Numbered from the stretch's first letter, positions 9,038 to 19,366 are shown. The stretch is DNA of 64,000 nt from Gracilaria gracilis (GCA_030374805.1 JARGSG010000019.1:248001-312000); one strand, 5' to 3'. Notes: generated by a model not told the origin, from the letters alone. Translations and numbers: made by a program.

Positions 9038-10066
9038 CTATGTTGCCGCACACGTCGCCATGGCTGAAACCGGCGACAGCGGCGCGTGAGCATCCGAAGG
9101 TGAAGAGGGCGGCTGCTTGACCAGCACGGCTGTGGCGGAGTGATGGGAAGCCGAGGGCGAGCTGTTGTGTTCAACGTGCGAGTGATTCTGATGATTCTGA
9201 TGATGATGATGATGATGATGTTGTTGTTGTTGTTGTTGTTGTTGGTTACAGTTATGCTTCTGATGGCGCGCAGCAGCAGCTGCAGACTCTTTGTACATGC
9301 TCACGTCAAACGCCTCATGGTAAGCAGCCATGGCGTTGATATGGTCCAGCAGCACCGAAAGCTCGCGACAAAGTTGGTCGATGCTCGGCCGTTCCAAAAA
9401 CTTGACCACCTTGAGCACGATGGCCGCGCCGTGCCCCGTCAGCTGGTTGGCCGCAACATGCGCCGCGTACTGGTCGCCCACCGAGTCGCCCAGCACAAGC
9501 ACGTGCAGCGGAAGCGCCGCGTGCGGCAGCGCGGCGCATATCGAACGCAGCTCGTCAAAAAACGTCAGCGCCTTCCATTGTAACGGGTGCTCACGGTACA
9601 CGTCCACATAGCGCGCGCGCGCCGAGATGATCTTCACCAGCTTGTAGTTGTGCTCCAAAAATGCGCGCACGGCGGGCAGGAAGCGGCTGGAGCTGAGCTC
9701 CACCCAGCCGTCGCCGGCGTTGGTGACGATGAGCACCGTGCCCAGACTGACGGCCGTTTTCAGCAGCGACAGCACTCTGCTCTCCAGCACGCGCAGGTGC
9801 GACGCTAATTGCGGCGCGCATTCGTCCATCTTGGAGTCCAGATCGGCCATGAAGCCGCAGCGCTCCAGGAAGGAGGTGGCGCAGCATGTGTCATCCCAGT
9901 CCAGCATGAACACGCACGGCGGCAGGCCGTGGCGCTTGAGCCTTGCGCGCCGCATGGCGTCCACGGCCAGCGGGATCTGTTTGAGCACGGCGGCGAAGGC
10001 GACGCGGTGCAGCGGGTGAACGTGGTATGCGCGGCTGGCGCGCTTGCTGGCCAGCGGAAAAGCCAT
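9038..10066 (-). CDS. HAD-like hydrolase-type protein with polyQ/polyH C-terminal region
   Basis: The 342-residue protein carries a HAD-fold signature: hydrophobic strand FMLDWDDT (about 53-60), where DxDxT is the nucleophile motif of HAD phosphatases, then LIVTNAGDGWVELSS (about 112-126), a motif II Thr. ISARARYVD and a Lys in the region YKLVKI follow, and VLVLGDSVGDQ could supply the acidic motif IV. I recall similar uncharacterised DWDDT proteins from algae and oomycetes. The C-terminal fifth is low complexity, with eight Gln and seven His in a row encoded by (TTG)n and (ATG)n repeats at 9195-9245. The start at 10066 (MAFPLASKRAS) was preferred; an upstream pyrimidine tract ending in CAG suggests a 3' splice site of a 5' UTR intron. 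Substrate unknown. Confidence 0.65.
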   Translation of the reverse strand: MAFPLASKRASRAYHVHPLHRVAFAAVLKQIPLAVDAMRRARLKRHGLPPCVFMLDWDDTCCATSFLERCGFMADLDSKMDECAPQLASHLRVLESRVLSLLKTAVSLGTVLIVTNAGDGWVELSSSRFLPAVRAFLEHNYKLVKIISARARYVDVYREHPLQWKALTFFDELRSICAALPHAALPLHVLVLGDSVGDQYAAHVAANQLTGHGAAIVLKVVKFLERPSIDQLCRELSVLLDHINAMAAYHEAFDVSMYKESAAAAARHQKHNCNQQQQQQQQHHHHHHHQNHQNHSHVEHNSSPSASHHSATAVLVKQPPSSPSDAHAPLSPVSAMATCAAT

Positions 10067-11240
10067 GGGTGCGAAAACGCGGGCGTGCGGCGCCTGAGGG
10101 GGAGGGGGAAGAAGGGGGGGAAACGAAGGTTGCAGGAGGGGGAAGACTCGGGAACAAACTCGCCAACACAACAAAGTGGATGGTACAAGTTGCGCGACAA
10201 GAAGTGCGCTGCGAGGGCGGCGGCAATCAGCACATACGTCGGGAACAAGGCGGGGGCGCGGTGGGAAGAGAGAGGGGGCGCGACGGTGGAGCGTAGGGGC
10301 CGGGTGGCGGTGGGGACGCGGCGGGGCGGGGCGGAGCGGAGCGGCGACGGAAGGCGGCGATTTGATGTAATGAGCAGTACGGCGCCACGGCGTGGGACAC
10401 GGCGGTTGTGGGCGCAGCAGCGCGCCACCGCGCCAGCGCGGCGCGCGCGCTCACGCGCGTGACGGAACGCTCACGCACAGCAAGCGCATTACGTGCAACG
10501 ATTGGCATTTTATTATAGCGGTAAGTCAAATTTGTTGCGGCGCTGGGTGTAAATGCGCGCGCGCGATTTCATGTAGCAAATCAAGCGGCGGCCGGCGCGC
10601 GCGCGCGTTCTGGCTGCGCCATACGGGCGCGCGGCGCTCATGAGCAGTGTCATGGCTCAGCGCTTCTGCTGCGCGCGAGCGCTCGCGCACTGTCATTTGC
10701 GAGGCGCGCAGCATTTGGCGCGCTGTAAACGGGAGCAAGTGCACGTCTCAAGCCCATTTAATCTGTGCGCGATCTGCCACGTAGCTGGCGTAAAGCTTTG
10801 CGCTCTTGTGCCCAAACTTGATTCAAGCGTGGGCCCAGCTTCAGAAGCGATGAGACAAGTGACCCAGCCGGGCGGCAGTGGCAGCGGCAGTGGCAGCGGC
10901 AGTGGCAGCGGCAGCGGCAGCAAACGAAACGCCCTCATCAGCGTCTCGTCGGCAGCGCCGTCAGCGAGCGACCGAGCACCCATCACAGCGAGCACCGCCG
11001 CGGCGGTGCGGCGCCAGCGCTTGGTGGCGCGCACACAGCGTGTGCGGCGCAGCCGCGTGTGCGGCGCAGCCCTAAACGAACGCTCTGTAAACGGCGCGTG
11101 TACGTCACACGCAGCGACGCACCGGACACGTGTGTCGGCGGCAGTGCGCGCGTCCTCCACTCACCTTATTCTTTCTTATTTTTCGCCCCGAATAGGCGCC
11201 GCGTGACGGGGCGTCGCGTGACGCGCGCTGGCGGCGGCTG

Positions 11241-11271
<31 letters not shown>

Positions 11272-11833
11272 GGCGGTGGCGGCGGCGGCGGCGGTGGCGG
11301 TGGCGGTGGCGGTGGCGGTGGCGGTGGCGGCGGTGGCGGCGGCGGTGGCGGCGGCGGTGGCGGCGTGTGCAGCTTCGCGCGCACATTGCTGGCGGCGCTG
11401 CACGTCGAGGTGGGCGTCGCGCTACGCTTTGTGCGTGCCGTCAGCGTAAAATGCACCCGCCGCAGCTGCCTGGGCACTGTCTAAAGTTACAGCTGGCTCC
11501 AAAACAAGCCACGACTAGTTATTAGAGTATACCAGCGGTACCAACGGTACCGGTACCGCACCCTTTTAAACGCGCCTGAGCATACGTCATGCGCTGTGTG
11601 CTCGTGGATCACACAGCAACACCAACACGCCCCCAACTTGCGCTGCACGTTTGGTTTCATCAAACGCAGCTTACCGGCCCCTTGTTGCGCATCGCAGCCA
11701 TGCAACGACTGCCTTTTTTTAAAAATGGGCGCTAATAACAATTCGTGAAACATGCTCGTTTCTTCCGCATGATTGCCAAACTAAATAAAGAAAAAAACAA
11801 AAAGTTATAAAGTCAAAAAAAGTCGGCAATCAC
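10067..11833. other. GC-rich intergenic region with a long (GGC/GGT)n array
   Basis: No gene is supported; ORFs of 70-190 codons occur on both strands but are low-complexity. The first part holds a polypurine run on the + strand at 10095-10145 upstream of the HAD gene and an ATTGG motif at about 10501. A (GGCAGT)n-like repeat lies at 10872-10920. From about 11480 base composition falls towards that of the following gene island. Confidence 0.45.
11230..11365. repeat. (GGCGGT)n / (GGC)n trinucleotide array
   Basis: About 135 bp are built only of GGC and GGT triplets, with a few GCG phase joins. The reading frames through it give poly-Gly or poly-Pro ORFs that I regard as artefacts. No gene borders it closely. 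Confidence 0.9.
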
Positions 11834-11942
11834 CGTCAACGGCAGGATTCGAACCTGCGCCTCCGAAGAGACGACATAGCCTCTCTTCCAGAACAAATTG
11901 TGTGATTCGAGTGTCGCGCCTTAACCACTCGGCCACGTTGAC
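11834..11942 (-). tRNA. tRNA-Ser(CGA) with a 28-nt intron
   Basis: A complete class II tRNA folds on the minus strand: acceptor GTCAACG paired with CGTTGAC, discriminator G, D arm GCC-GAGTGGTTAA-GGC, and anticodon stem CGACA/TGTCG with loop CTCGAA-(intron)-A. A long variable arm with stem CTC-TTCG-GAG and T arm GCAGG-TTCGAAT-CCTGC follow. The anticodon CGA reads UCG. The intron sits one base 3' of the anticodon, the usual eukaryotic position. The mature length is 81 nt before CCA. The long variable arm and discriminator G fit serine, not leucine. Confidence 0.92.
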
Positions 11943-12406
11943 AAGCGTAGAACCGTTGCTCACCGCAATCACCGCTTGCCTATTTATTCCCGCCCTCAGT
12001 CAACATTGGCGCCACCGCCGGCTGTGATTGGTGCACTGTTACACTGTCAGCAACAATCCTCCCTCATTTGCCCAACCCGCGCGCGCCATTGTCATTGGCC
12101 ATTGCCCAAGTGCATGCCCAAATCGTCGCTATTTGCTGGCGCGTTTGCCATTCCAATGCCATCCGCCCCAAATCGCCCCAAACCCGCTTGCCTTTGGCGC
12201 TGTTGCTTTCGCTACCATTCTGCACGCTCCCCTCGACGAGCGCTGTACGCCGCGCTCCAGTCTCCGTCAGCCAGCCGCAGCACTCCCTTCTTCGTCGTCG
12301 CTCACCCTGTCTCAGCGCTCATACGCGTCCGCTTTTTGTTCGTTTTTACTCATTGTACATATTAACATAGCCCTTGCCGTCTTGATCTACCGCTCATTGC
12401 TCCGTC
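11943..12406. promoter_or_regulatory. Upstream region of the COPI beta-prime gene
   Basis: No gene is seen. Three ATTGG (inverted CCAAT) motifs occur within 100 bp at about 12005, 12025 and 12091. From about 12060 the sequence becomes C/T-rich towards the start codon, as in a 5' UTR. A promoter is inferred from position. Confidence 0.4.
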
Positions 12407-15167
12407 ATGGTAAGTAGCTTCCCGTCGCGTACACGCCGCTCATGTCAGCAAACTCACCGCTGTGTCTTCCTCTTCATCGCAGCCGCTCCGTTTGGAGATT
12501 GACAGAAAATTCGCCCAACAATCAGAGCGAGTCAAGTGCGTCGATATCCATCCAACTGAGCCATGGGTGCTCGCTACCATGTACGACGGTCACGTCGTCA
12601 TTTACAACTATGAAACTTCAAACGTCGTCAAGAGTTGGGAAGTCACCGATCAGCCCGTGCGTTGCGGAGCTTTTGTTCCCAGAAAGCAATGGATTATTGT
12701 GGGCGCCGATGACATGTTTATTCGATGTTATAACTACAGCACTATGGAGAAGATCAAAATCTTCGAAGCTCACATCGATTACATTCGTAGCATAACTGTA
12801 CATCCCACTCTGCCCATATTCGTCACTTGCTCGGATGACATGCAAGTCAAGGCTTGGGATTGGGAGAAAGGCTGGGACTGCGTCATGCTTTTCGAAGGCC
12901 ATGCTCACTACGTCATGCAGGTCAAGTTTAACCCCAAAGATCCAAACACCTTCGCCTCTGCCTCTCTCGACCACACCGTCAAGGTCTGGAATCTCAGTTC
13001 GCCCGTGCCCAATTTCACCTTGGAAGGTCATGAAAAGGGTGTCAACTGTGTCGACTACTACAATGGTGGTGATAAGCCTTACCTCGTTACTGGTGGTGAC
13101 GACAACTGTGTTCGTATCTGGGATTATCAGACCAAGTCTTGCGTTCAGACACTCGATGGCCATACAAACAATGTCTCTTGTGTTGCATTTTTGCCGGATC
13201 GTCCGCTAATCGTGTCGGGATCGGAAGACGGTATGGTGTTGTTGTGGCACTCTAACACGTACCGTATGGAACAAACATTGAACTACGGCATGGATCGCTG
13301 CTGGTCCATTTCCTATCTCAAGGGATCAAACAAGGTCGCTCTTGGCTTTGACGAGGGTACCGTGTTGCTGCAAATGGGCAAAGATACTCCAGTTGCTTCC
13401 ATGGACACATCAGGAAAGGTGATTCTAGCAAAGCATAACGAAGTGTCTACCGTCAACGTCAAGACGGTTCAAGGCACTCCTGCCGACGGCGAAAGACTCT
13501 CTGTGGGTACCAAGGAGTTAGGATCCTGCGAGATATACCCTCAAACATTAGCGCACAGCCCGAATGGTCGATTCGTCGCAGTGTGTGGTGATGGCGAGTA
13601 TATCATCTATACCGCCCTGAATCTGAGAAACAAGTCGTTTGGTTCAGCGGACCAAGTAGTTTGGGACAACAGCGTTGGGGAATATGCCACTCGCCTTGGA
13701 TCGAACGACATTCGCGTGCACAACAAAATGTTCAAGGAGCGCAAGTCTATGCGATGTACGTATGCCGCCGAGTCTATATATGGCGGTGCCCTCCTTGGAG
13801 TGTGCGGAAAGGACTTCGTTTGTTTTTATGATTGGGAGGATTTGCAGCTAGTTCGCCGTATTGATGTGGAGGCAAAAGGGGTCTACTGGTCCGACCAAGC
13901 GCATTTGTTAGCGATTGTTGGCGAGTCTTCGTTCTACGTGCTGCAGTATTCTGGTGATGCTGTACAAAAGGGGCTCGAAGACGGTGGAGGCCGATTACCT
14001 GCTGACGGTGTTGAAGATGCCTTTGAGCTTGTACATGAGGTCCAAGAAGTAGTTCAAACGGGGAGATGGGTTGGTGATTGCTTTGTGTACACCAACTCTA
14101 ATTCAAGACTGAACTATGCCGTCGGTGCCGAAGTCACGACTCTTGTCCACATGGACAGACCTATGTATCTGCTTGGCTACTTGCCGAAAGAGAATCGTTT
14201 GTACTGCATTGACAAGGAGCAGAACATTGTGAGCTACACTCTTCTTCTTGCAGTCCTGGAGTTCAAGACGGCCGTCGTACGGGGAGGAATTCACATCGCG
14301 AAACAAAAAGTGTTACCTCGCATCCCTACCTCCGAACACAACAAATTGGCTCGCTTCTTGGAATCTCAGGGTTTGAAAGAAGACGCCTTGGAGCTGGCGA
14401 CTGATCCGGATTACAGATGTGATTTGGCTATCAGTCTTGGACGTCTCGACTTGGCAACCGAAATTGCGAGAGAGCATCCAAGTGAGCTCAAATGGGGACA
14501 ACTTGCTGATCTAGCTACAGTCAAAGGCGATTTTGTGCTCGCTGAAGAAGCACTTCGGGAATCAGAAGATTACAGCGGGCTTCTAACTTTGTACTCGGCG
14601 CGGTCTGACAAGAAGTCAATGGTTGGGTTGGCGGAGAAAGCGTCTGCCGCGCACAAGATGAATGTGGCATTCCTCTCGGCATTCATGTGCGGGGAACTTG
14701 AGAAGTGCCTCAACATTCTTTTGGAGAGTGAACGTATTCCAGAGGCTGCTATTTTCGCCCGAACCTACCTTCCGAGCCGCATGACTCCCATAGTTGATAT
14801 GTGGCGGACTGAATTGCGAAAATCAGGGAGTGTAAGAATAGCTGATGCTCTAGCGGATCCGACTGCGCATCCACACATGTTTCCTGGGATAGAAGAGAGC
14901 TTTGAAGGCGAAAAAGCAGCGAAGATGATGGCTTCGAAACGTGAAGGTAAGTCTGGTACTGCGTTTTCAGAGCATCGACATGAAGCTGCTATGGAGCTGG
15001 CTGAACTCTTGCAAGCCATGAACATGAACGGGAATGGTGTAACAGCTGATGGAATAGGACAGGACAACAAGGCAGATCTAGAGGACGAGGAAGAGGAAGA
15101 GAACAGAGAAGATATGGAAGTCGAAGGCTCTATGCCTGCTGCAACTCCAACTCCAATAGAAACATAG
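12407..15167 (+). CDS. COPB2: Coatomer subunit beta-prime (COPI)
   Basis: The WD-repeat subunit of the COPI coat would act in Golgi-to-ER and intra-Golgi vesicles and recognise KKxx cargo tails. The exon structure is seen directly: ATG at 12407-12409, intron 12410-12482 (GTAAGT...CGCAG), then exon 2 to 15167. The product begins MPLRLEIDRKF, as in other beta-prime subunits, and has 895 residues (human about 906). Seven N-terminal WD repeats include DDMQVKAWDWEKGW, GHAHYVMQVKFNPKD and DHTVKVWNL. They are followed by a second propeller, then an alpha-solenoid (about 580-800), and an acidic Glu/Asp tail. Without the intron one would have to invent a start inside it. The gene faces the next one tail-to-tail, 208 bp apart. 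Confidence 0.95.
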
Positions 15168-15375
15168 TCACGAACAGACTCTAAGCGATTGGCATTGAAA
15201 AGGCCATCTTGAGTATAGCGAAAGCAGACTCCAATATTGTAATCCGTAAAGAACGGGCACGCCTTTCCATGCAACATGGGACGAACGCAGTTCTGAAAGT
15301 CGTATGCAAGAAAGACGCACACAGTTATGCATTTCGAAATGTACATAGACGAAGTCTGTTTCCGTTGGGGCCACA

Positions 15376-17964
15376 TTAAGAGGGACTCTCGTCTCCGATT
15401 CTACTCTTGACTCTGAAGAGCTCTTTGCAAAAGAATTGTAGCTCAACTGTTGTTTCTGTCATTAAAGTAACCACATCATCCAAGAATTTCAGTTTTCCCT
15501 CGAAGTCCAGCACACCTTTCTTGTTTTCAGAACCTGGATTCCAATTTCGAAAACTGAAGTCATTACGAGAATCATTCAACATTCTAGTGGAATGGCGAAG
15601 TGGCTCACCTAGGTCACCGTTGCTCACATTCATCGCGGCTGGTACCGTTGGTACTAATGAGTTGGAGTGCGCGGGTCGATGATCTCCGTTTGCATGCTTG
15701 TCCAGAGATGTTGTTCTTCCGTGTTTGACGAAAAGCTCTTGAAGCGGATTACCCTTTTTCTTCACAGCTCTAGGTTCCGATTGTCTTTTTTCTGGAACAT
15801 GCAAAGCTGCACTGACATGTACATCGTTTTCGTCATATGTTTCATCGTCCATTTCGATACCTGCGGTAGGTGCTGCGTGGAGCGCAGAGCCATCGCGCTC
15901 AGCTCCTTGACCTTGTTTCGATAGCGCACGGTCAGTACCGAGCTCGGTACTCTTTCCACGGTTGTCTTGAGCTTCATTCAAGAGACCTTCGTCGTCTTTC
16001 CGTCTTGAGTGAGAGATACCGTGAATGACATCATCCTCCACACAAGGTTTCTTGGTTGTACATGAAAATAAGCCTGGATCTCGCATATCAACAGCACCTT
16101 CAAGCAAGGAGGGCGGTGGAAGTACGCAATCATCGTTTCGGTCATATTCTGCTTGTATGCCACCTTCTCTCGATTCATTCTCAAACCCAACAAAAACGCT
16201 TTCATTGTATTGCTGTTCATTTATCATTTGCCTTGCATCGGGAGGTTGGGTCCTTTTCTTCTTTTTCTTCTTTCGCTTTCTGGACTTCGGGGTTGAGCTT
16301 GAGCATAGGGGCTTTTGAACGTGAGCATCTTCTGATCCCAAAGACACGATCTTCACTTCGTGAGCTTCCTGAAGCATGTTCTGCTTCCGGGCGAAGCGAA
16401 GAGCAGCCGAAACGGATGTTGTACCACACCTTCTTCTCCCAGCACTGCTTCCTTTATCGCGATTGCTGGGTTCGGGGTGGGTCCCAAATTTGTCGGGAGT
16501 CTTGGTGGTAGTACGTTGAGCCCCGGTACCGGCTGCCTTATTCTCCAATTCTTCTGACTGAGTTTTTCCTTGAGAAGGAGTTTTCGTCATATCAATGCCT
16601 GCTTCGTTCGCTAATTCTTCTGACTGCATAGTTCCTTGCGAAGTAACGTTCGTCACATCGTTAACTGTAGCATTTCCTAACTCTTCCGTCCGTGTGGTTC
16701 CCTCCAAAACAATTTTGGTCACGTCATCAACTGCCGCATTCTTCATTCTAATCAAGGTCTCATCCTCCTGTAGATACCTTTCATGCCTGGGACCACTTTT
16801 GCGGGACTGTTCTTCACCTGCGCTTGCGATATTCTTTCCAGTTGCCTGCTCAGTATCATACCCCATCACATCCTTGTCAGTTTTCTCTGCCTCGTTATGG
16901 TCTGTTTGGATTGGATATATATCCACTGAAACCTTATCCTGGCCGCCGCAAGCAATATGGGTTTGATCCATCTCCGGAAGATTGAAATCAAGGCCCTTTT
17001 CTAGGTCAAGAATATCATCGAGAAACCTCGACCTCATTACAGCCCCGAGCGGATTATCGACTTCTCCATCATCACTAATCTTCAGTTCTCCATCACGTTG
17101 CTCCTTCGCGTCTTGTTTGCTGCGACCAGTGTCCTGAAGTGATGTCATAATCGGCCCGGCCACGGTCTTCAGTTCGGAGAACGAGTATTCAACGTCTATC
17201 CTCCTCCTTTTGGCGACCTTTTTGTTGGACTTCACGTTACCGTCCTGCGTAGAACGACCAAAATCAAATGGCCTATCCACCCTGCACACGCCTGGGTCTT
17301 TAGCACGAGCCGTCCGATCTTTCTGCACTGGTTCTGGGACCACTCTAGAAGATTTCTCATTTCCGCTGAGCTCCACCAGGGAGTGCTCCTCTTCACACTG
17401 CAAAACTGAATTCTTGTGACTCGACGTCCTTTTTGAGCTTCGTGATGGCTCCCGTGTGAGCTGAAAGGCCGCTACTGAATCCAAATCTGGAACAGTCGGA
17501 TATACTTTTTCATGCTCGACCGGTGATTTTTGGCGGGCGACACCAGCAGTCCCTTGCTTGGCAGTCCTGTCATGATTGGTCTCGTCTGGAACTGTCTTAA
17601 CAACCGCCGTTGGAGACGAATTACCCATTTTGTCACCGTCAAGAACTTTCAGAATATCGTCTAGTGCGGCGTTCACGTCGCTAGGAATGCTGCGCTGATC
17701 GTTGACAACAGCACCTAGCTCTTTCGCATCTTTAACTTCGGACGGCGATATAGATAAAGAAATAGTCGAAGGCATGTTTGAGTCACTTGAGTTCGAAACA
17801 CCTCGGTTCCCCCTCAAAGCTTGTCTCTTTCGCTTTTGCCTTTGCCGGTTGCGAGCATTCCGGCGCCGCCGACCATCGGCTGAGAGCAGCCTTCGGGGCC
17901 TTGGTTGTGGGGGAAGGCCGCCATCAGAAACTGAGTTGGTAGAGCTAACACGTGACGGCATCAT
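15376..17964 (-). CDS. Unrecognised 862-residue, largely disordered protein
   Basis: No family was recognised. The frame is open for 2.6 kb at ordinary base composition, so the gene is very likely real. An Arg-rich N terminus (RRLLSADGRRRRNARNRQRQ) precedes long polar, acidic segments. Three 22-residue repeats ending TEELGN, SEELAN and SEELEN lie at about 408-473. A Lys-rich run, KSRKRKKKKKKR (about 560-572), looks like a nuclear or nucleolar signal. The C-terminal 40 residues (FEGKLKFLDDVVTLMTETTV onward) form a predicted amphipathic or coiled helix and may be the conserved part. The Arg/Lys-rich ends suggest a chromatin or nucleolar role, which is inference only. The start at 17964 is the first of two adjacent Met codons. 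Confidence 0.7.
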   Translation of the reverse strand: MMPSRVSSTNSVSDGGLPPQPRPRRLLSADGRRRRNARNRQRQKRKRQALRGNRGVSNSSDSNMPSTISLSISPSEVKDAKELGAVVNDQRSIPSDVNAALDDILKVLDGDKMGNSSPTAVVKTVPDETNHDRTAKQGTAGVARQKSPVEHEKVYPTVPDLDSVAAFQLTREPSRSSKRTSSHKNSVLQCEEEHSLVELSGNEKSSRVVPEPVQKDRTARAKDPGVCRVDRPFDFGRSTQDGNVKSNKKVAKRRRIDVEYSFSELKTVAGPIMTSLQDTGRSKQDAKEQRDGELKISDDGEVDNPLGAVMRSRFLDDILDLEKGLDFNLPEMDQTHIACGGQDKVSVDIYPIQTDHNEAEKTDKDVMGYDTEQATGKNIASAGEEQSRKSGPRHERYLQEDETLIRMKNAAVDDVTKIVLEGTTRTEELGNATVNDVTNVTSQGTMQSEELANEAGIDMTKTPSQGKTQSEELENKAAGTGAQRTTTKTPDKFGTHPEPSNRDKGSSAGRRRCGTTSVSAALRFARKQNMLQEAHEVKIVSLGSEDAHVQKPLCSSSTPKSRKRKKKKKKRTQPPDARQMINEQQYNESVFVGFENESREGGIQAEYDRNDDCVLPPPSLLEGAVDMRDPGLFSCTTKKPCVEDDVIHGISHSRRKDDEGLLNEAQDNRGKSTELGTDRALSKQGQGAERDGSALHAAPTAGIEMDDETYDENDVHVSAALHVPEKRQSEPRAVKKKGNPLQELFVKHGRTTSLDKHANGDHRPAHSNSLVPTVPAAMNVSNGDLGEPLRHSTRMLNDSRNDFSFRNWNPGSENKKGVLDFEGKLKFLDDVVTLMTETTVELQFFCKELFRVKSRIGDESPS

Positions 17965-18556
17965 TCAAACGTCATATCTTCACTTCGACCGTATTGAAGG
18001 CCTTCCCTAGGCCGATGAAAGTACAACTTGATGCCTGTGAAGGAATATAGGGTTGCTGAAGAACCCAAACTGAAGCAAATACAGTACAACTCGAAGAGCT
18101 AAAACGCTACCCGTCTTTTATCTGATGACGATAAATGGTCATCTATCACAAGGCTCCGGTAGACACCGAGTTTGCCCCCCGCAGATGCATGTTTCAAATG
18201 GCACTATTGGCGGTCCGGTCTTGTACCAGCTCTTGAAATTTTGCAATTTGTTTGAATGATCCAACGCTGACGTTTTTCTGCCTGTCCCAGAAAGGTGTCG
18301 AAGGCTTCTGGCCCTAAACGATGGACTTCCAGGCTTCCGGAACTCTTGGACAGTTGTCCAGTTCCAGCTTGAAGTCTTCAGGTCTGGACACAGTTTGATC
18401 GAACATCACCGAACGAACGGAGGGACGCTTTCGTAGTGAACGAAGCTTCTGAAAAACTTTCCTGAAGCGTAAGAGTTCTCTTTTGTTCTCCTGGGCTGTG
18501 TTGTGTGAGTTCTATCACAAAGGCCTCCACTTTCTCGGGCATCTCACGTTACAGGA
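17965..18556. promoter_or_regulatory. Head-to-head spacer between the 862-aa gene and the glutaredoxin gene
   Basis: No gene is supported. The two flanking genes diverge from here. The part next to the glutaredoxin start is T/C-rich (TTTTGTTCTCCTGGG). No clear TATA box is seen. Confidence 0.3.
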
Positions 18557-19003
18557 ATGGCGTCGCGAAGACTTTTTAATTCCATATCAGTGTTTCGCCG
18601 TAACTTGTGCCAAACAACGGATTCACACACAGATTTCGCTCGGGTTGTCAAGGCGAAGCCCGCAATAGATGTCACGGCGCGTATTAAAGATCAGCTGGAT
18701 GAATCGAAAGTTGTTCTATACATGAAAGGGCTTCCTTCATATCCTCAGTGTGGGTTTTCGTTTAAAGCCGTGCAGATCTTGAACGCGATTGGCGTTGAAT
18801 ACAAAGCTCATAACGTTCTGGCGGACGAAGACCTGCGCAATGGCATAAAGAAGTACAGCTCGTGGCCTACAATCCCGCAGCTGTATGTCGGAGGGGAATT
18901 TGTGGGTGGCTCGGACATTATTGAAGATATGGCTAGAAAAGGCGAATTGCAAGATATGTTCACCGAGTCAGGCGCTACAATGGGTGAACAGCCCCCGTCG
19001 TAA
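18557..19003 (+). CDS. Monothiol CGFS glutaredoxin, Grx5 type, organelle-targeted
   Basis: CGFS glutaredoxins carry and transfer [2Fe-2S] clusters with glutathione as ligand. The 148-residue protein has a basic, Ser/Arg-containing leader (MASRRLFNSISVFRRNLC) fitting a mitochondrial, less likely plastid, presequence. It is followed by one glutaredoxin domain with KVVLYMKGLPSYPQCGFS (CGFS at 65-68), SSWPTIPQLYVGGEFVGGSD (TIPQ cis-Pro loop and GG-SD glutathione site) and a short tail. Single-domain length fits Grx5/GRXS15-type proteins. The start was chosen because it gives the leader and no other in-frame ATG lies near. Confidence 0.93.
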   Translation: MASRRLFNSISVFRRNLCQTTDSHTDFARVVKAKPAIDVTARIKDQLDESKVVLYMKGLPSYPQCGFSFKAVQILNAIGVEYKAHNVLADEDLRNGIKKYSSWPTIPQLYVGGEFVGGSDIIEDMARKGELQDMFTESGATMGEQPPS

Positions 19004-19366
19004 AGGTGTCCATCTGTTTTTACTTTCACAGAAACAGAGCTACACTACACCCTCACGGGCCTGAGGCCGATTCGATTTGTTGTGATTCATCTGGGGCTTA
19101 CCCCACCCTTCCGTAACGGGATAGAATAGCGCTGGTTACATGAATTTGTGAAACGGAACCCTTCCACAATGCGTGACTTGTGATATACATTCTCCCCTCG
19201 CAAACGGAAGCGGAACCCCCCGATTCGAAGTCCTTAATTCTTTCCCTTACTGCTTGATAATTCTGGAAGGTTAACAAAATATAGCATCTCGAAGATGTGA
19301 ATATGTTCTGTCGTTTAAACAATGTTCATTGTGTCACACTCTCCAGACTTAGATATCGATTCCAGG
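19004..19366. other. Tail-to-tail spacer
   Basis: These 363 bp lie between convergent glutaredoxin and PRPP synthetase genes. Nothing beyond presumed 3' UTRs is seen. Confidence 0.35.

Noticed and set aside
10640..11206. 188-codon plus ORF and 155-codon minus ORF
   Set aside because: Both are read through (GGCAGT)n and GCGC runs, and neither has a fold-like segment.
11059..11484. Poly-Gly and poly-Pro ORFs over the GGC/GGT array
   Set aside because: Translation of a microsatellite; no flanking domain.
12462..12482. A GTG start giving a longer COPI beta-prime N terminus
   Set aside because: These codons lie inside the intron; splicing from ATG 12407 gives the family start MPLRLEI.
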